From Ligilactobacillus animalis KCTC 3501 = DSM 20602 (GTDB lineage Bacteria > Bacillota > Bacilli > Lactobacillales > Lactobacillaceae): DNA of 64,000 nt. The position numbers were made by a program, and so were the translations under genes. The DNA lies in the NCBI RefSeq assembly GCF_001434535.1, contig NZ_AYYW01000037.1, positions 60,804 through 124,803 on the forward strand, written 5' to 3'. Positions 16,677-25,075 of this stretch are shown here, one piece after another (the stretch's first letter is position 1; each line of letters opens with the position of its first letter). The notes below the pieces were generated by a model. The model searched no databases and was not told where the DNA came from. It worked only from the letters and a program-made list of their open reading frames with translations.

Positions 16677-17630
16677 ATGCCAGAAAAACGCAAAAAATTG
16701 CTTGAAGTCAAGCACTTAAAACAATACTTCGGCGTGGGTAAGCCTAGCATGGTCAAAGCCGTTGATGATGTTAGTTTCCACATTTTTGAAGGGGAAACAT
16801 TTGGCTTAGTTGGTGAATCAGGTTCCGGTAAGACCACGACTGGTCGAAGTGTGATCCATTTGTATGAACCAACAGACGGTCAGATCCTCTTTGACGGTAA
16901 AGATGTCAGCAAGTTGACCTCACGTAAAGATCACCTTGAATTTTGCCGTGAAATGCAAATGATCTTCCAAGATCCATATGCTTCTTTGAATCCCCGGATG
17001 ACGGTCGAAGATATCATCGCCGAAGGGATCGATATCCATGGCCTCGCTAAAAATAAAGAAGAGCGCCGGGCTAAAGTCGAAGAGCTCTTAGAAACAGTTG
17101 GGTTGAACAAAGATCACGCCAGTCGTTATCCCCACGAATTCTCAGGTGGGCAACGCCAACGGATCGGTATCGCACGTGCTTTAGCGGTCAAACCGCGTTT
17201 TATCATCGCTGACGAACCGATCTCAGCGTTGGACGTTTCGATCCAAGCGCAGGTCGTCAACTTATTGAAGGAATTGCAAGAAGAAAAGGGTCTGACCTAT
17301 CTCTTCATCGCGCATGACCTTTCCATGGTGAAGTACATTTCAGATCGGATCGGTGTTATGCACTATGGTCGTTTGTTGGAAGTGGGCCCAGCAGATGATG
17401 TTTATAACAAGCCATTGCATGATTACACAGCTAGTTTGATCTCAGCTGTGCCTGAACCAGATCCAGAGTTTGAACGCAATCGTAAGCAAAAAGAATACGA
17501 TGCTTCGATCGAAGACGATAAGCAAGGTAAGCCACGCAAGTTACATGAGATCACACCGGGACATTATGTTCGTTGTTCTGAAGATGAGATCGCAATGTAT
17601 CAAGCTAAAGCTGCCAGCTACGAAAAATAA
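16677..17630 (+). CDS. oppF: Oligopeptide ABC transporter ATP-binding protein OppF
   Basis: 317 residues. Walker A GESGSGKTT, signature FSGGQRQR, Walker B FIIADEPISALD and H-loop AHD are intact. The C-terminal segment PLHDYTASLISAVPEPDPE is characteristic of OppF. It forms the heterodimeric motor with OppD. The ATG at 16677 has AGGAGGA 7 bases upstream. It is the last gene of the operon; a degenerate palindromic repeat with an inner hairpin follows and may serve as terminator. Confidence 0.95.
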   Translation: MPEKRKKLLEVKHLKQYFGVGKPSMVKAVDDVSFHIFEGETFGLVGESGSGKTTTGRSVIHLYEPTDGQILFDGKDVSKLTSRKDHLEFCREMQMIFQDPYASLNPRMTVEDIIAEGIDIHGLAKNKEERRAKVEELLETVGLNKDHASRYPHEFSGGQRQRIGIARALAVKPRFIIADEPISALDVSIQAQVVNLLKELQEEKGLTYLFIAHDLSMVKYISDRIGVMHYGRLLEVGPADDVYNKPLHDYTASLISAVPEPDPEFERNRKQKEYDASIEDDKQGKPRKLHEITPGHYVRCSEDEIAMYQAKAASYEK

Positions 17631-17638
17631 AAGTCTTA

Positions 17639-17750
17639 GCGTGTAAGACAGTGCGGTCATTCCCGCGTAAATAAGGAGGTTCCTCCCATGATCTTGTATC
17701 GTGGAAGGAGCCTTTTTATTTATTGGACGTTGGATCGGCGAACACGTTTG
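17639..17750 (+). repeat. Intergenic palindrome family, degenerate copy after oppF
   Basis: Has the left end GTGTAAGACAGTGCGGTCA, GCGTAAATAAGGAGG, an inner stem GGTTCCTCCCATGAT partly paired with ATCGTGGAAGGAGCC, TTTATTTATTGG, and the right end GGCGAACACGTTTG. The outer arms no longer pair fully. A TTTTT run after GGAGCC makes the inner stem a plausible opp terminator. Confidence 0.7.
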
Positions 17751-17894
17751 GGCATATTTTTTGTGCTGTAAAGAAATATTTCATACTTAAGCGCTCAGAT
17801 AGCCCGAATAGGAATGGAAAAGTGCGATATTTGACAAAAACAGTTAATTTTTTCGTGACATAATACAATAGAGATATGAAAGAAGGCGAAGCCA

Positions 17895-18152
17895 ATGAGG
17901 CGCTTATGGAAATGGTGGCTGGCCGGGGGGATCAAAGAAAATAAACGCTACGTCATCTTCCCTCTTTCAGAAGCGCTGGCAATTCCATTTGGCCTTTGGT
18001 TTTGGGGAGATCGTGAGACTAGTTTTTTACAATTCTTAACAACGCCTAAAATGATCATCTTTCTGATCATTTGTTTGGTAGGCGGTGGCCCGTTGCTTTA
18101 CATTTTAGACAGTGTTTTTAGGGTCAATAAAAAGACGAATGCTGATCGATAG
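17895..18152 (+). CDS. Small membrane protein, function unknown
   Basis: 85 residues with two hydrophobic segments (about 24-38 and 52-72) and a basic N-terminus and C-terminus. I do not recognise a family. The ATG at 17895 follows AAGAAGGCG by 6 bases, and a strong shared terminator follows the stop, which supports a real single gene. It is convergent with the purine permease gene. Confidence 0.65.
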   Translation: MRRLWKWWLAGGIKENKRYVIFPLSEALAIPFGLWFWGDRETSFLQFLTTPKMIIFLIICLVGGGPLLYILDSVFRVNKKTNADR

Positions 18153-18154
18153 TT

Positions 18155-18194
18155 AACAAAATGGACACTCGTTTTAAGAGTGTCCATTTTGTTT
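18155..18194. terminator. Bidirectional terminator between convergent genes
   Basis: AACAAAATGGACACTC and GAGTGTCCATTTTGTT pair perfectly over 16 bp around a 7-base loop, with A- and T-rich flanks on both sides. Confidence 0.9.
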
Positions 18195-19506
18195 ATTTTT
18201 CGATATTTAAGACCCAGAAGAAGATCACAAAGACAAAGAATAAAACATACATCAAAGCAGGTACTTCTTTACTTTTACGCGCTGCGATCATCGTGATCGG
18301 ATAAGCGATGAAGCCAAGGGCTAATCCGTCTGAAATACTGTAAGTCAGTGGCATTCCAGCTACGGTCAAGAAGGCTGGGATCGCGATCTCAAGTTTAGTC
18401 CAAGTTATGCGAGCCATACTTTGTGCCATCAAAACACCGACGATGATCAAAGCAGGAGCGGTAACTTGTGAAGTTACCACTGTCAAAAGCGGTGAAAAGA
18501 ATAGGCCTAAGATAAAGCAGATCCCAGTCGTGACCGCGGTCAAACCGGAACGGCCCCCAACTGCGATCCCGGCGGAAGATTCAACATAAGCGCCCACTGG
18601 AGAAGTTCCAAAAAGCGAACCAAAGAGCATGGCAGTTGAATCTGACATCAAAGCTTTCCCAACGCGGGGCATCTTGTTATTTTGTAAGAAGCCAGCTTGT
18701 TGAGCTAAGGCGATCAAAGTTCCAGCTGTATCAAAGAAGGTGACCAATAAAAAAGTGATCACTACGACCCACATTTGCAGTGTATTGATATCTTTTAAGT
18801 GCGATAATGCAACTAAGAAAGTTTGATCCATGCTTGGTGCCGGTGCGACAAAAGCATGGGGCATTTGAATATTACCTGTTGCGATGCCAAAGATCGCTGA
18901 AAGGACCATCCCGATAAAGATAGCCCCTGGAACTCGCATGACCATTAGGATCGAAACGACGATCAAGCCAAAGACTGTGACCCAAGTCGAGCCAGAAAAG
19001 CTTCCTAAGCCAACGAGTGTAGATTTGTTAGCGACGATCAAGCCACCACCCTGGAGTCCGATAAAGGCGATAAATAAGCCGATACCAGCTGAGATCGCTG
19101 CTTTTAGATCAGCTGGGATCGCATCGATGATCAATTCACGTAATTTAAAAACGGTGATCAGTAAAAAGATGATCGAAGCTACGAAGACCCCAGCTAAAGT
19201 TGTTTGCCATGGAATGTTCATCCCGATACAAACTGAATAAGCAAAAAAGGCGTTGATCCCAAGACTTGGAGCAGTAGCGATCGGATATTTGGCTAACAGC
19301 CCCATCAATAAACAACCGATCGCACTAGCTAGAGCAGTTGCGGTAAAGACCGCGCCTTTGTCCATGCCAGAAGCGCCTAAGATCTCAGGATTGACAAATA
19401 AAATATATGCCATTGAGATGAAGGTCGTAAAACCAGCGAGGATCTCACGCTTGACGTTGGTTTTAAGACCAGTCAGATCAAAAAAGTTATCTAATGCAGT
19501 TTTCAC
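18193..19506 (-). CDS. NCS2/AzgA-family purine permease (PbuG-like)
   Basis: 437 residues, about 12-14 membrane segments. Blocks such as GFTTFISMAYILFVNPEILGASGMDKGAVFTATALASA, PSLGINAFFAY and TSPVGAYVESSAGI are typical of the AzgA/PbuG hypoxanthine-guanine-adenine:proton symporters. The preferred start is GTG 19506, because GAGGT lies 8 bases upstream; a GTG at 19521 is in frame but overlaps that site. Promoter TTGCAT-16-TATATT lies at 19552-19579. No purine riboswitch was found in the upstream 140 bases. Confidence 0.85.
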   Translation of the reverse strand: MKTALDNFFDLTGLKTNVKREILAGFTTFISMAYILFVNPEILGASGMDKGAVFTATALASAIGCLLMGLLAKYPIATAPSLGINAFFAYSVCIGMNIPWQTTLAGVFVASIIFLLITVFKLRELIIDAIPADLKAAISAGIGLFIAFIGLQGGGLIVANKSTLVGLGSFSGSTWVTVFGLIVVSILMVMRVPGAIFIGMVLSAIFGIATGNIQMPHAFVAPAPSMDQTFLVALSHLKDINTLQMWVVVITFLLVTFFDTAGTLIALAQQAGFLQNNKMPRVGKALMSDSTAMLFGSLFGTSPVGAYVESSAGIAVGGRSGLTAVTTGICFILGLFFSPLLTVVTSQVTAPALIIVGVLMAQSMARITWTKLEIAIPAFLTVAGMPLTYSISDGLALGFIAYPITMIAARKSKEVPALMYVLFFVFVIFFWVLNIEK

Positions 19507-19551
19507 TGAAAAATACCTCACAATATAAATTGATTTAAAGCAACGTTATCT

Positions 19552-19579
19552 AATATACCGTAATTGCTAAAAAATGCAA
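19552..19579 (-). promoter_or_regulatory. Promoter of the purine permease gene
   Basis: Minus strand TTGCAT (19579-19574), a 16-base spacer, TATATT (19557-19552). Confidence 0.5.
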
Positions 19580-19663
19580 GATTTCTTTTGCGTGCTACAT
19601 ATGTTAAAGCAGCATAAATTAGGCTATACTAGAACAAAGAATGAACTTTTGGGGGAAAGAGCG

Positions 19664-20971
19664 ATGGAACAAAGAATTATTGCTTTAGGTCTAAGAATTC
19701 GCAAATGGTCTTTTTTTAGAATAATTCAGCGCACATTTGCAGTGTTATTTCCATTTATTCTATTGGGAAGTTTTGCACAAGTGATCGAATTTTCGTTACT
19801 ACATCCCGATGGCTATCTCGGAAATTTGATCCAGATCAGCAAGTGGTTACCACATTATCGCGCTGCCAACCAGTTATTTGGCAGTATCTATATGCTGACT
19901 GCGGGGGTGATCGCTTTGTTAGCGGCGGGCGTTTCGGCTAAATACACCGCCCAGTTTTTTAAACGTGATGAACAATTGGCCGGTTTGACCGGTTTGTTGG
20001 TCTTTTTAGCGATCTGTTATCAACGCACAACGGGCAATAACGGCCAATTTAATTTCCGCCTCGATCTCTTGGGATTTCCCGGGTTAATTTTAGGTCTAGC
20101 CGTGGGTTATTGTGTGGGCTGGGTCTTTAAATATTTGAGTGGTCCGACTATTAAAGGGACTGAGCATGGACAAGAACTTTTGAGTCGCTCTTTTAAAGGG
20201 TTGTTGCCGTTGACATTTACCTTATTGTTTGCGGTAGTCTGCAATATTTTACTAGGCTTATTATTCAAGTATCAGATCTTTGAGGAAGTCGGAAGTTGGC
20301 TACAAGGCCAAGCAACTAAGCAAAGCGGTTTTTGGCCCGTCATGTTCTTTGCTAGTATCACGTTATTACTTGCGTGGCTAGGGCTAAGTGGGCCATATAC
20401 GGGAAATACCTTTGATAGTGATCAAAGTGCGTTGAAGAATTTGAGTTATGCTTTGAGCCATAATAATCTAGCTAAAGTTCCTGAAAAATTCAATGCCAAC
20501 ACCTTGTATTTTAGTTATGGCGCCATAGGGGGAACGGGGGCGACTTTAGGCTTGGTCTTAGCGATCTTTTTAGTAGCGAAGCGCCAAAATACGCGTAAAC
20601 TAGCGAATTGGACCGTTATTCCAAGCATGTTCAATACGAATGTCGCCTTTATGATCGGCTTACCGGTATTGTTCAATCCGTTTTATTTACTGCCATTTTT
20701 GGTGATCCCGTTATTTAATATGGTGATCGGGGGCTTGGCTCTCTTATGTGGCTTAGTCCCCCCAGCGGTTTATCCGGTTTTGACGACGACACCAGGTGTT
20801 TTATACGCTTTTATCGGGACAAATGGTTCTTGGGGCGTGTTGATCTTTACTTTTGGTTTGTTATTATGCGATATCTTGTTATATATACCCTTTGTCAGAT
20901 TTGCAGAGAAGATCGCTGGGGCTTTAGATAATGATTGCAAGAGAGCAGGTGAGTTAAATGAAGATCAATAA
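19664..20971 (+). CDS. PTS EIIC-like membrane protein lacking the sugar-binding His and Glu
   Basis: 435 residues, about 10 hydrophobic segments, clearly related to the cellobiose/lactose EIIC fold: the end reads IGLPVLFNPFYLLPFLVIPLFN...LTTTPGV...GTNGSWGVLIFTFGLLLCDILLYIPF. In the canonical EIIC at 41325 the substrate residues sit in GVHG (His290) and NINEP (Glu378); here the equivalents are GLSG (about 240-243) and NTNVA (about 324-328). No EIIA or EIIB gene is near. The ATG at 19664 follows GGGGGAAAGAG. It overlaps the following DUF915 gene by 14 bases, so the two are translationally coupled. A non-transport or altered-substrate role is inferred. Confidence 0.7.
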   Translation: MEQRIIALGLRIRKWSFFRIIQRTFAVLFPFILLGSFAQVIEFSLLHPDGYLGNLIQISKWLPHYRAANQLFGSIYMLTAGVIALLAAGVSAKYTAQFFKRDEQLAGLTGLLVFLAICYQRTTGNNGQFNFRLDLLGFPGLILGLAVGYCVGWVFKYLSGPTIKGTEHGQELLSRSFKGLLPLTFTLLFAVVCNILLGLLFKYQIFEEVGSWLQGQATKQSGFWPVMFFASITLLLAWLGLSGPYTGNTFDSDQSALKNLSYALSHNNLAKVPEKFNANTLYFSYGAIGGTGATLGLVLAIFLVAKRQNTRKLANWTVIPSMFNTNVAFMIGLPVLFNPFYLLPFLVIPLFNMVIGGLALLCGLVPPAVYPVLTTTPGVLYAFIGTNGSWGVLIFTFGLLLCDILLYIPFVRFAEKIAGALDNDCKRAGELNEDQ

Positions 20972-21818
20972 GCGTGGCATGGGGATAACATTACTGGTGT
21001 TGTTGATCCTTTTTAGTCTAGCGCTCCCATCATTTATTTGGGCGCGGCAAAATGTTAAAGATCTGGCTCGGTGGCATAATTCACGCCTGTCACCAGTGAT
21101 CATGATCCCCGGAAGTTCGGCTACCGAAAATCGTTTTGACGCCCTGATCAAAAAGATCAACAGTCGGAGCCAAAAAAAGCACAGTTTGTTAAAAGTCAAA
21201 GTCTACAACGATGGCACGGTCAAGTATTCGGGCAAGATCAACGCTAAAGATAATGAGCCGTTTATCGTGGTCGGTTTTGAGAACAACAAAGATGGTTACA
21301 GCAATATCTTAAAGCAGGCCAAAATGTTTGATAAAGCTTTCAAGCAGTTAAGTGAACAGTACGAATTCAATAACTTCAAAGCATTTGGGCATTCCAATGG
21401 TGGCCTGATCTATACGGCCTTTTTAGAAAATTACCTGCCTAAATATGATATTCAAGCAAAAGTCTTGATGACGGTCGGAACGCCGTATAACTTCTCGGAA
21501 ACGTCATTACAACGAAAGACGCAAATGTTGGCTGATTTTATCAAAAATCGCAAGAAACTCCCGACTGACCTTTCAGTCTATACTGTTGCTGGGACTGAGA
21601 CCTATGACTCTGATGGCTTAGTTCCCGAGCGCAGTGTTGAAGCGGGAAAATACATCTACCAGGGGATCGTGAAGCACTTTACGCAGATCACGGTGACGGG
21701 AAAAGATGCCCAGCATTCTGACTTGCCACAAAATGATCAGATCATTGAATTGCTTGATCGCTATGTCTTAGAGCCAGATCAAAATCAAAAGACTAAGAAA
21801 CTCAAAGAAAACAGTTAG
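20958..21818 (+). CDS. DUF915-family alpha/beta hydrolase with N-terminal membrane anchor
   Basis: 286 residues. A hydrophobic segment at about 9-29 anchors or exports the protein. The catalytic core has PVIMIPGSSA, the nucleophile motif GHSNGG (Ser about 145), an Asp-containing SDGLVPERS region, and a late His in QHSDLPQN, as in the DUF915 cell-surface lipase-like family. The substrate is unknown. The ATG at 20958 has GCAGGTGA upstream and lies within the end of the EIIC-like gene. It ends 50 bases before proB. Confidence 0.75.
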   Translation: MKINKRGMGITLLVLLILFSLALPSFIWARQNVKDLARWHNSRLSPVIMIPGSSATENRFDALIKKINSRSQKKHSLLKVKVYNDGTVKYSGKINAKDNEPFIVVGFENNKDGYSNILKQAKMFDKAFKQLSEQYEFNNFKAFGHSNGGLIYTAFLENYLPKYDIQAKVLMTVGTPYNFSETSLQRKTQMLADFIKNRKKLPTDLSVYTVAGTETYDSDGLVPERSVEAGKYIYQGIVKHFTQITVTGKDAQHSDLPQNDQIIELLDRYVLEPDQNQKTKKLKENS

Positions 21819-21868
21819 CACAAAATATAGTATAATTAAATCAAGAATTTTATTTTGGAGGAAAAAAC

Positions 21869-22678
21869 ATGGCAAAAAAACGCCAGCTTGATGCAAAAAG
21901 GATCGTAGTTAAAGTGGGGACAAGCACCTTGATTCACCCCAACGGTAAAGTGAATTTCCATGCCATTGACCAATTGTGTTATGTCTTGACCGGTCTTGTC
22001 AATGACGGTAAACAAGTCGTTCTAGTCTCTTCTGGGGCGATCGGTGTTGGGATGGGACAAGTGGGCTTGCACGAACGACCCGAATCGATCCCAGCTCAAC
22101 AGGCGTTAGCAGCGATCGGACAAAGTGGCTTGATGTCAGTGTATCAACAACGTTTCTCACTTTACGGTCAACGGATCGGACAGATCTTGTTAACGCATGA
22201 CGTTTTAGAATACCCTTTGAGTCGCCAAAATGCTTTGAATACGTTCAATAGCTTATTGGAATGGGGTGTGATCCCGATCGTCAATGAAAATGATACGGTC
22301 GCTGTCGATGAGATGGATCATCATACTAAGTTTGGTGATAACGACCAACTTTCAGCGATCGTGTCTTCGATCGTGGATGCCGATCTTTTGGTGATGTTAT
22401 CCGATATCGATGGTTTCTTTGATAAGAATCCGCGAAAGTACAGTGATGCTAAACTATTTGAGCGGATCACAAAGATCGATGAGACAGCTTTAGAAGCAGC
22501 CGGTGGCAAAGGTTCTAAATTTGGAACTGGCGGGATGATGACCAAGTTGAAAGCAGCTCAAAGAATGCTTGAAAATGACAAGATGATGATCTTAGCTAAC
22601 GGGCAAGACCCAGCGATCATTTTTGATCTCGTTAAAGGTGAACCTTTAGGGACGCTATTTGTAAAGGAGGAAAAATAA
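21869..22678 (+). CDS. proB: Glutamate 5-kinase ProB
   Basis: 269 residues: the amino acid kinase domain alone, without the C-terminal PUA domain found in longer ProB proteins. It phosphorylates glutamate to gamma-glutamyl phosphate, the first step of proline synthesis. Motifs: KVGTSTLIHP at the ATP site, VLVSSGAIGVG, NENDTVAVDE, FGDNDQLSA and GTGGMMTKL. The ATG at 21869 follows GGAGG. A TATAAT box lies at about 21829-21834. Its TAA overlaps the proA ATG by one base (TAATG), so translation is coupled. Confidence 0.95.
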   Translation: MAKKRQLDAKRIVVKVGTSTLIHPNGKVNFHAIDQLCYVLTGLVNDGKQVVLVSSGAIGVGMGQVGLHERPESIPAQQALAAIGQSGLMSVYQQRFSLYGQRIGQILLTHDVLEYPLSRQNALNTFNSLLEWGVIPIVNENDTVAVDEMDHHTKFGDNDQLSAIVSSIVDADLLVMLSDIDGFFDKNPRKYSDAKLFERITKIDETALEAAGGKGSKFGTGGMMTKLKAAQRMLENDKMMILANGQDPAIIFDLVKGEPLGTLFVKEEK

Positions 22679-23922
22679 TGGCACTTGATTTGGAAAAAAT
22701 GGGAATTGCTGCAAGAGAAGCGGCATTTAAATTAGCACAGCTGAGCACTGAACAAAAAAATGCGATCTTAAAAGCGATGGCGCAAGCTTTAGTAGATAAT
22801 ACAGCTGCGATTATTGCAGCTAACCAAGTCGATCTAGAAAAAGCAACTGAGATGAAATCCAGTTTTGTTGATCGTTTGACTTTAGATGAAGCACGGATCA
22901 AAGATATTGCTGAAGGTTTAAGGCAGGTCGCGGCTTTGCCAGATCCAATCGGAAATGTCGATAAAGGTTGGATCAATCAAGATGGCCTTCAGATCGTCCA
23001 ACGTCGAGTACCTTTAGGAGTCGTGGGGATGATCTATGAGGCTCGTCCAAATGTGACAGTCGATGCGGCAGGGTTGTGTTTTAAATCAGGTAATGCGGTG
23101 ATCTTACGTGGTGGTAAGGAAGCTTTAGCAACAAACATCAAATTGGCTGAGGTCTTACAACAAGTCTTAGTTGAAAATGGTATCGCTAAAGAAGCGATCC
23201 AGATCATCACAGAAACATCGCACCAAGTAGCAGAAAAATTCATGCAACTGAATGGCTATTTAGATGTTTTGATCCCACGTGGTTCCGCGCGTTTGATCCA
23301 AACCGTCGTTCAAAAAGCAACTGTGCCCGTGATCGAAACGGGAGCGGGAAATTGTCATGTTTATGTAGATAGTCAAGCAGACTTAGCAATGGCCGAAAAG
23401 ATCGTAGTCAACGCTAAGTGCCAACGTCCATCTGTCTGCAATGCGGCCGAGACTTTGGTCGTTCATGCAGATGTGGCCGAAGAGTTCTTGCCTCAAGTCG
23501 CAAAAGCATTGGCTAAGTATAATGTCGAGTTACGTGGAGATGCCCGGACTTGTGAGATCTTAGGGGATGCAGCCGTTCCAGCAACTGAACGCGACTGGGA
23601 TACAGAGTATAATGACTATATTTTAGCAGTAAAAGTCGTTGATACTTTAACAGAGGCGATCGTGCATGTCAACACGCACAATACGAAGCATTCTGAAGCG
23701 ATCGTGACGGATAGCTATGCAAATGGGCAACGGTTCGTAAATGAAGTTGATGCTTCCAGTGTTTATATCAATGCTTCGACGCGTTTTACGGATGGTTTTG
23801 TCTTTGGTTTTGGAGCCGAGATCGGTATTTCGACGCAAAAATTACATGCGCGTGGACCGATGGGCTTAGAAGCTTTGACTACGACCAAGTACGTGATCAG
23901 CGGACAGGGACAAATAAGATAG
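22678..23922 (+). CDS. proA: Gamma-glutamyl phosphate reductase ProA
   Basis: 414 residues, aldehyde dehydrogenase superfamily. It reduces gamma-glutamyl phosphate with NADPH to the semialdehyde that cyclises to pyrroline-5-carboxylate. The active-site block is AKCQRPSVCNAAETL (catalytic Cys in SVCNA). Conserved blocks PLGVVGMIYEARPNVTVDAAGL and HTEAIVT-like HSEAIVTDSY are present. The ribosome site AAGGAGG is inside the end of proB. The TAG stop codon is formed by the left end of a palindromic repeat (ATAGAGTGTGAG). No proC is visible nearby. Confidence 0.95.
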   Translation: MALDLEKMGIAAREAAFKLAQLSTEQKNAILKAMAQALVDNTAAIIAANQVDLEKATEMKSSFVDRLTLDEARIKDIAEGLRQVAALPDPIGNVDKGWINQDGLQIVQRRVPLGVVGMIYEARPNVTVDAAGLCFKSGNAVILRGGKEALATNIKLAEVLQQVLVENGIAKEAIQIITETSHQVAEKFMQLNGYLDVLIPRGSARLIQTVVQKATVPVIETGAGNCHVYVDSQADLAMAEKIVVNAKCQRPSVCNAAETLVVHADVAEEFLPQVAKALAKYNVELRGDARTCEILGDAAVPATERDWDTEYNDYILAVKVVDTLTEAIVHVNTHNTKHSEAIVTDSYANGQRFVNEVDASSVYINASTRFTDGFVFGFGAEIGISTQKLHARGPMGLEALTTTKYVISGQGQIR

Positions 23923-24052
23923 AGTGTGAGCCAATGCGCTCAGCGCCGTATGAATAACAAGGGCTTTGCCATGATGTGTTTTCTTGCAGCTTGGTGAAGC
24001 CCTTGTTATTCACTAGGCGTTACATTGGCGAACACGTTTCCACTATATAGCT
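23919..24052 (+). repeat. Intergenic palindrome family, complete copy after proA
   Basis: Order: GTGT-GA-GCCAATG, GCCGTATGAATAACAAGGG, inner stem around a diverged centre, CCCTTGTTATTCACTAGGC, CATTGGC-GA-ACAC, then GTTTCCACTATATAGC. The GCCAATG/CATTGGC arm replaces GACAATG/CATTGTC of other copies, with both sides changed. The GA/GA internal mismatch is kept. The first bases contain the proA stop codon. Confidence 0.85.
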
Positions 24053-24120
24053 CGGGAGTATATGGTAAATCGTCGCTATTTCGTGTCCTTATCTTATATG
24101 TACCTGTTTCGGGTGTGAAT

Positions 24121-24149
24121 TTGTATTTCTCCCCCAAAAGTGGTATAGT
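24121..24149 (+). promoter_or_regulatory. Promoter of the nitroreductase gene
   Basis: TTGTAT (24121-24126), a 17-base spacer, TATAGT (24144-24149); the ATG follows 36 bases later. Confidence 0.6.
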
Positions 24150-24184
24150 ACCTTTTAATTACTTAAAGTAAGCAGGTGAAGTGG

Positions 24185-24940
24185 ATGGAAATTACTAATG
24201 AAACGTTAAAGACGCAATTGAACCATCGAAGTATCCGAGCTTTTGAAAAAGAACCGCTCGCTAAAGAACAACTTACTGCGATCTATGAAGCGGTAAGGCA
24301 TACCTCGACTAGCCAATTTCTGCAACAGTTCAGTATTTTGCGGATCACAGATGAAGTAAAGCGCAAGGCGATAAGTGAGATCGCCAAACAAGACTATGTC
24401 GGAGGCAATGGCGAGCTATTGATCTTTTTAGCTGATCTAAATCGCAATGCTAAGATCAGACAGCACTTGGGAAAAGATATCGCTCGTCTACAGACTGCCG
24501 ATCTCTTTTTTCAAGCAGTCAATGATACGGTTTTAGCCGTTCAAAATGCGCTGTTAGCGGCTGAAAGCATGGGCTTAGGGGGAGTCGTCTTAGGGAGCAT
24601 CAATAATGAACCTAAAAAATTGGTCGAGGTGCTAGAGTTGCCTAAATTGACATATCCGGTATTAGGGCTCCAACTAGGTCATCCGGCTCAAAGTCCTCAA
24701 TTAAAGCCGCGTTTGCCCCTAGAATTTACAGTCTTTGATGATAAATATCCCGCTGATTTTCCCTTGGCTGAGTTTGAAGACTACGATAAATCAGTCCACC
24801 AATACTATGATCTGCGTGATACTAACCGTCGCGTGGATGAATTTACCACCCAGATCGGTTCAAATAAATTGGCAACCCAGAAGAGCTCGCGAGATGAGAT
24901 AATGGCTGCGATCCAGGCTCAAGGGTTGTGCCTGGTCTAA
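24185..24940 (+). CDS. NfsA/FRP-like flavin NAD(P)H nitroreductase
   Basis: 251 residues. Starts with the FMN-binding HRSIRAF motif. The block NDTVLAVQNALLAAESMGLGGVVLGSI is the conserved FMN-site helix, and YPVLGLQLGHPAQSPQLKPRLPL is typical of the NfsA/SnrA group of NADPH-dependent, oxygen-insensitive nitroreductases. A cytoplasmic flavoprotein dimer is expected. ATG 24185 is chosen because AGGTGA sits 5 bases upstream; a GTG nine bases earlier lies in that site. Physiological substrate unknown. Confidence 0.85.
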   Translation: MEITNETLKTQLNHRSIRAFEKEPLAKEQLTAIYEAVRHTSTSQFLQQFSILRITDEVKRKAISEIAKQDYVGGNGELLIFLADLNRNAKIRQHLGKDIARLQTADLFFQAVNDTVLAVQNALLAAESMGLGGVVLGSINNEPKKLVEVLELPKLTYPVLGLQLGHPAQSPQLKPRLPLEFTVFDDKYPADFPLAEFEDYDKSVHQYYDLRDTNRRVDEFTTQIGSNKLATQKSSRDEIMAAIQAQGLCLV

Positions 24941-24958
24941 AAAGGTAAGTGTTTTAGA

Positions 24959-24986
24959 TTTGATTTAAGAATAATTTTGTTATAAT
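24959..24986 (+). promoter_or_regulatory. Promoter in the gap after the nitroreductase gene
   Basis: TTTGAT (24959-24964), a 16-base spacer, TATAAT (24981-24986) with an upstream TGT giving an extended -10. Only about 55-60 bases separate it from the following terminator. Confidence 0.5.
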
Positions 24987-25010
24987 AGGTTTAAGAAGTG
25001 TGAGCCAAGT

Positions 25011-25049
25011 AAAGACCCGATGACCCGCGCGTCATTTGGGTCTTTTTTT
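25011..25049 (+). terminator. Terminator upstream of the gene at 25076
   Basis: AAAGACCCgATGAC pairs with GTCATtTGGGTCTTT around CCGCGC, followed by TTTTT. With the promoter at 24959-24986 it would yield a very short RNA (about 24993-25049) or act as an attenuator for the next gene. Confidence 0.75.
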
Positions 25050-25075
25050 AGCTTATTGGATAAGGAAGTTGTTTG

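Noticed and set aside
19507..19663. Purine riboswitch before the NCS2 permease
   Set aside because: The guanine/adenine aptamer core and a terminator are not found in this interval.
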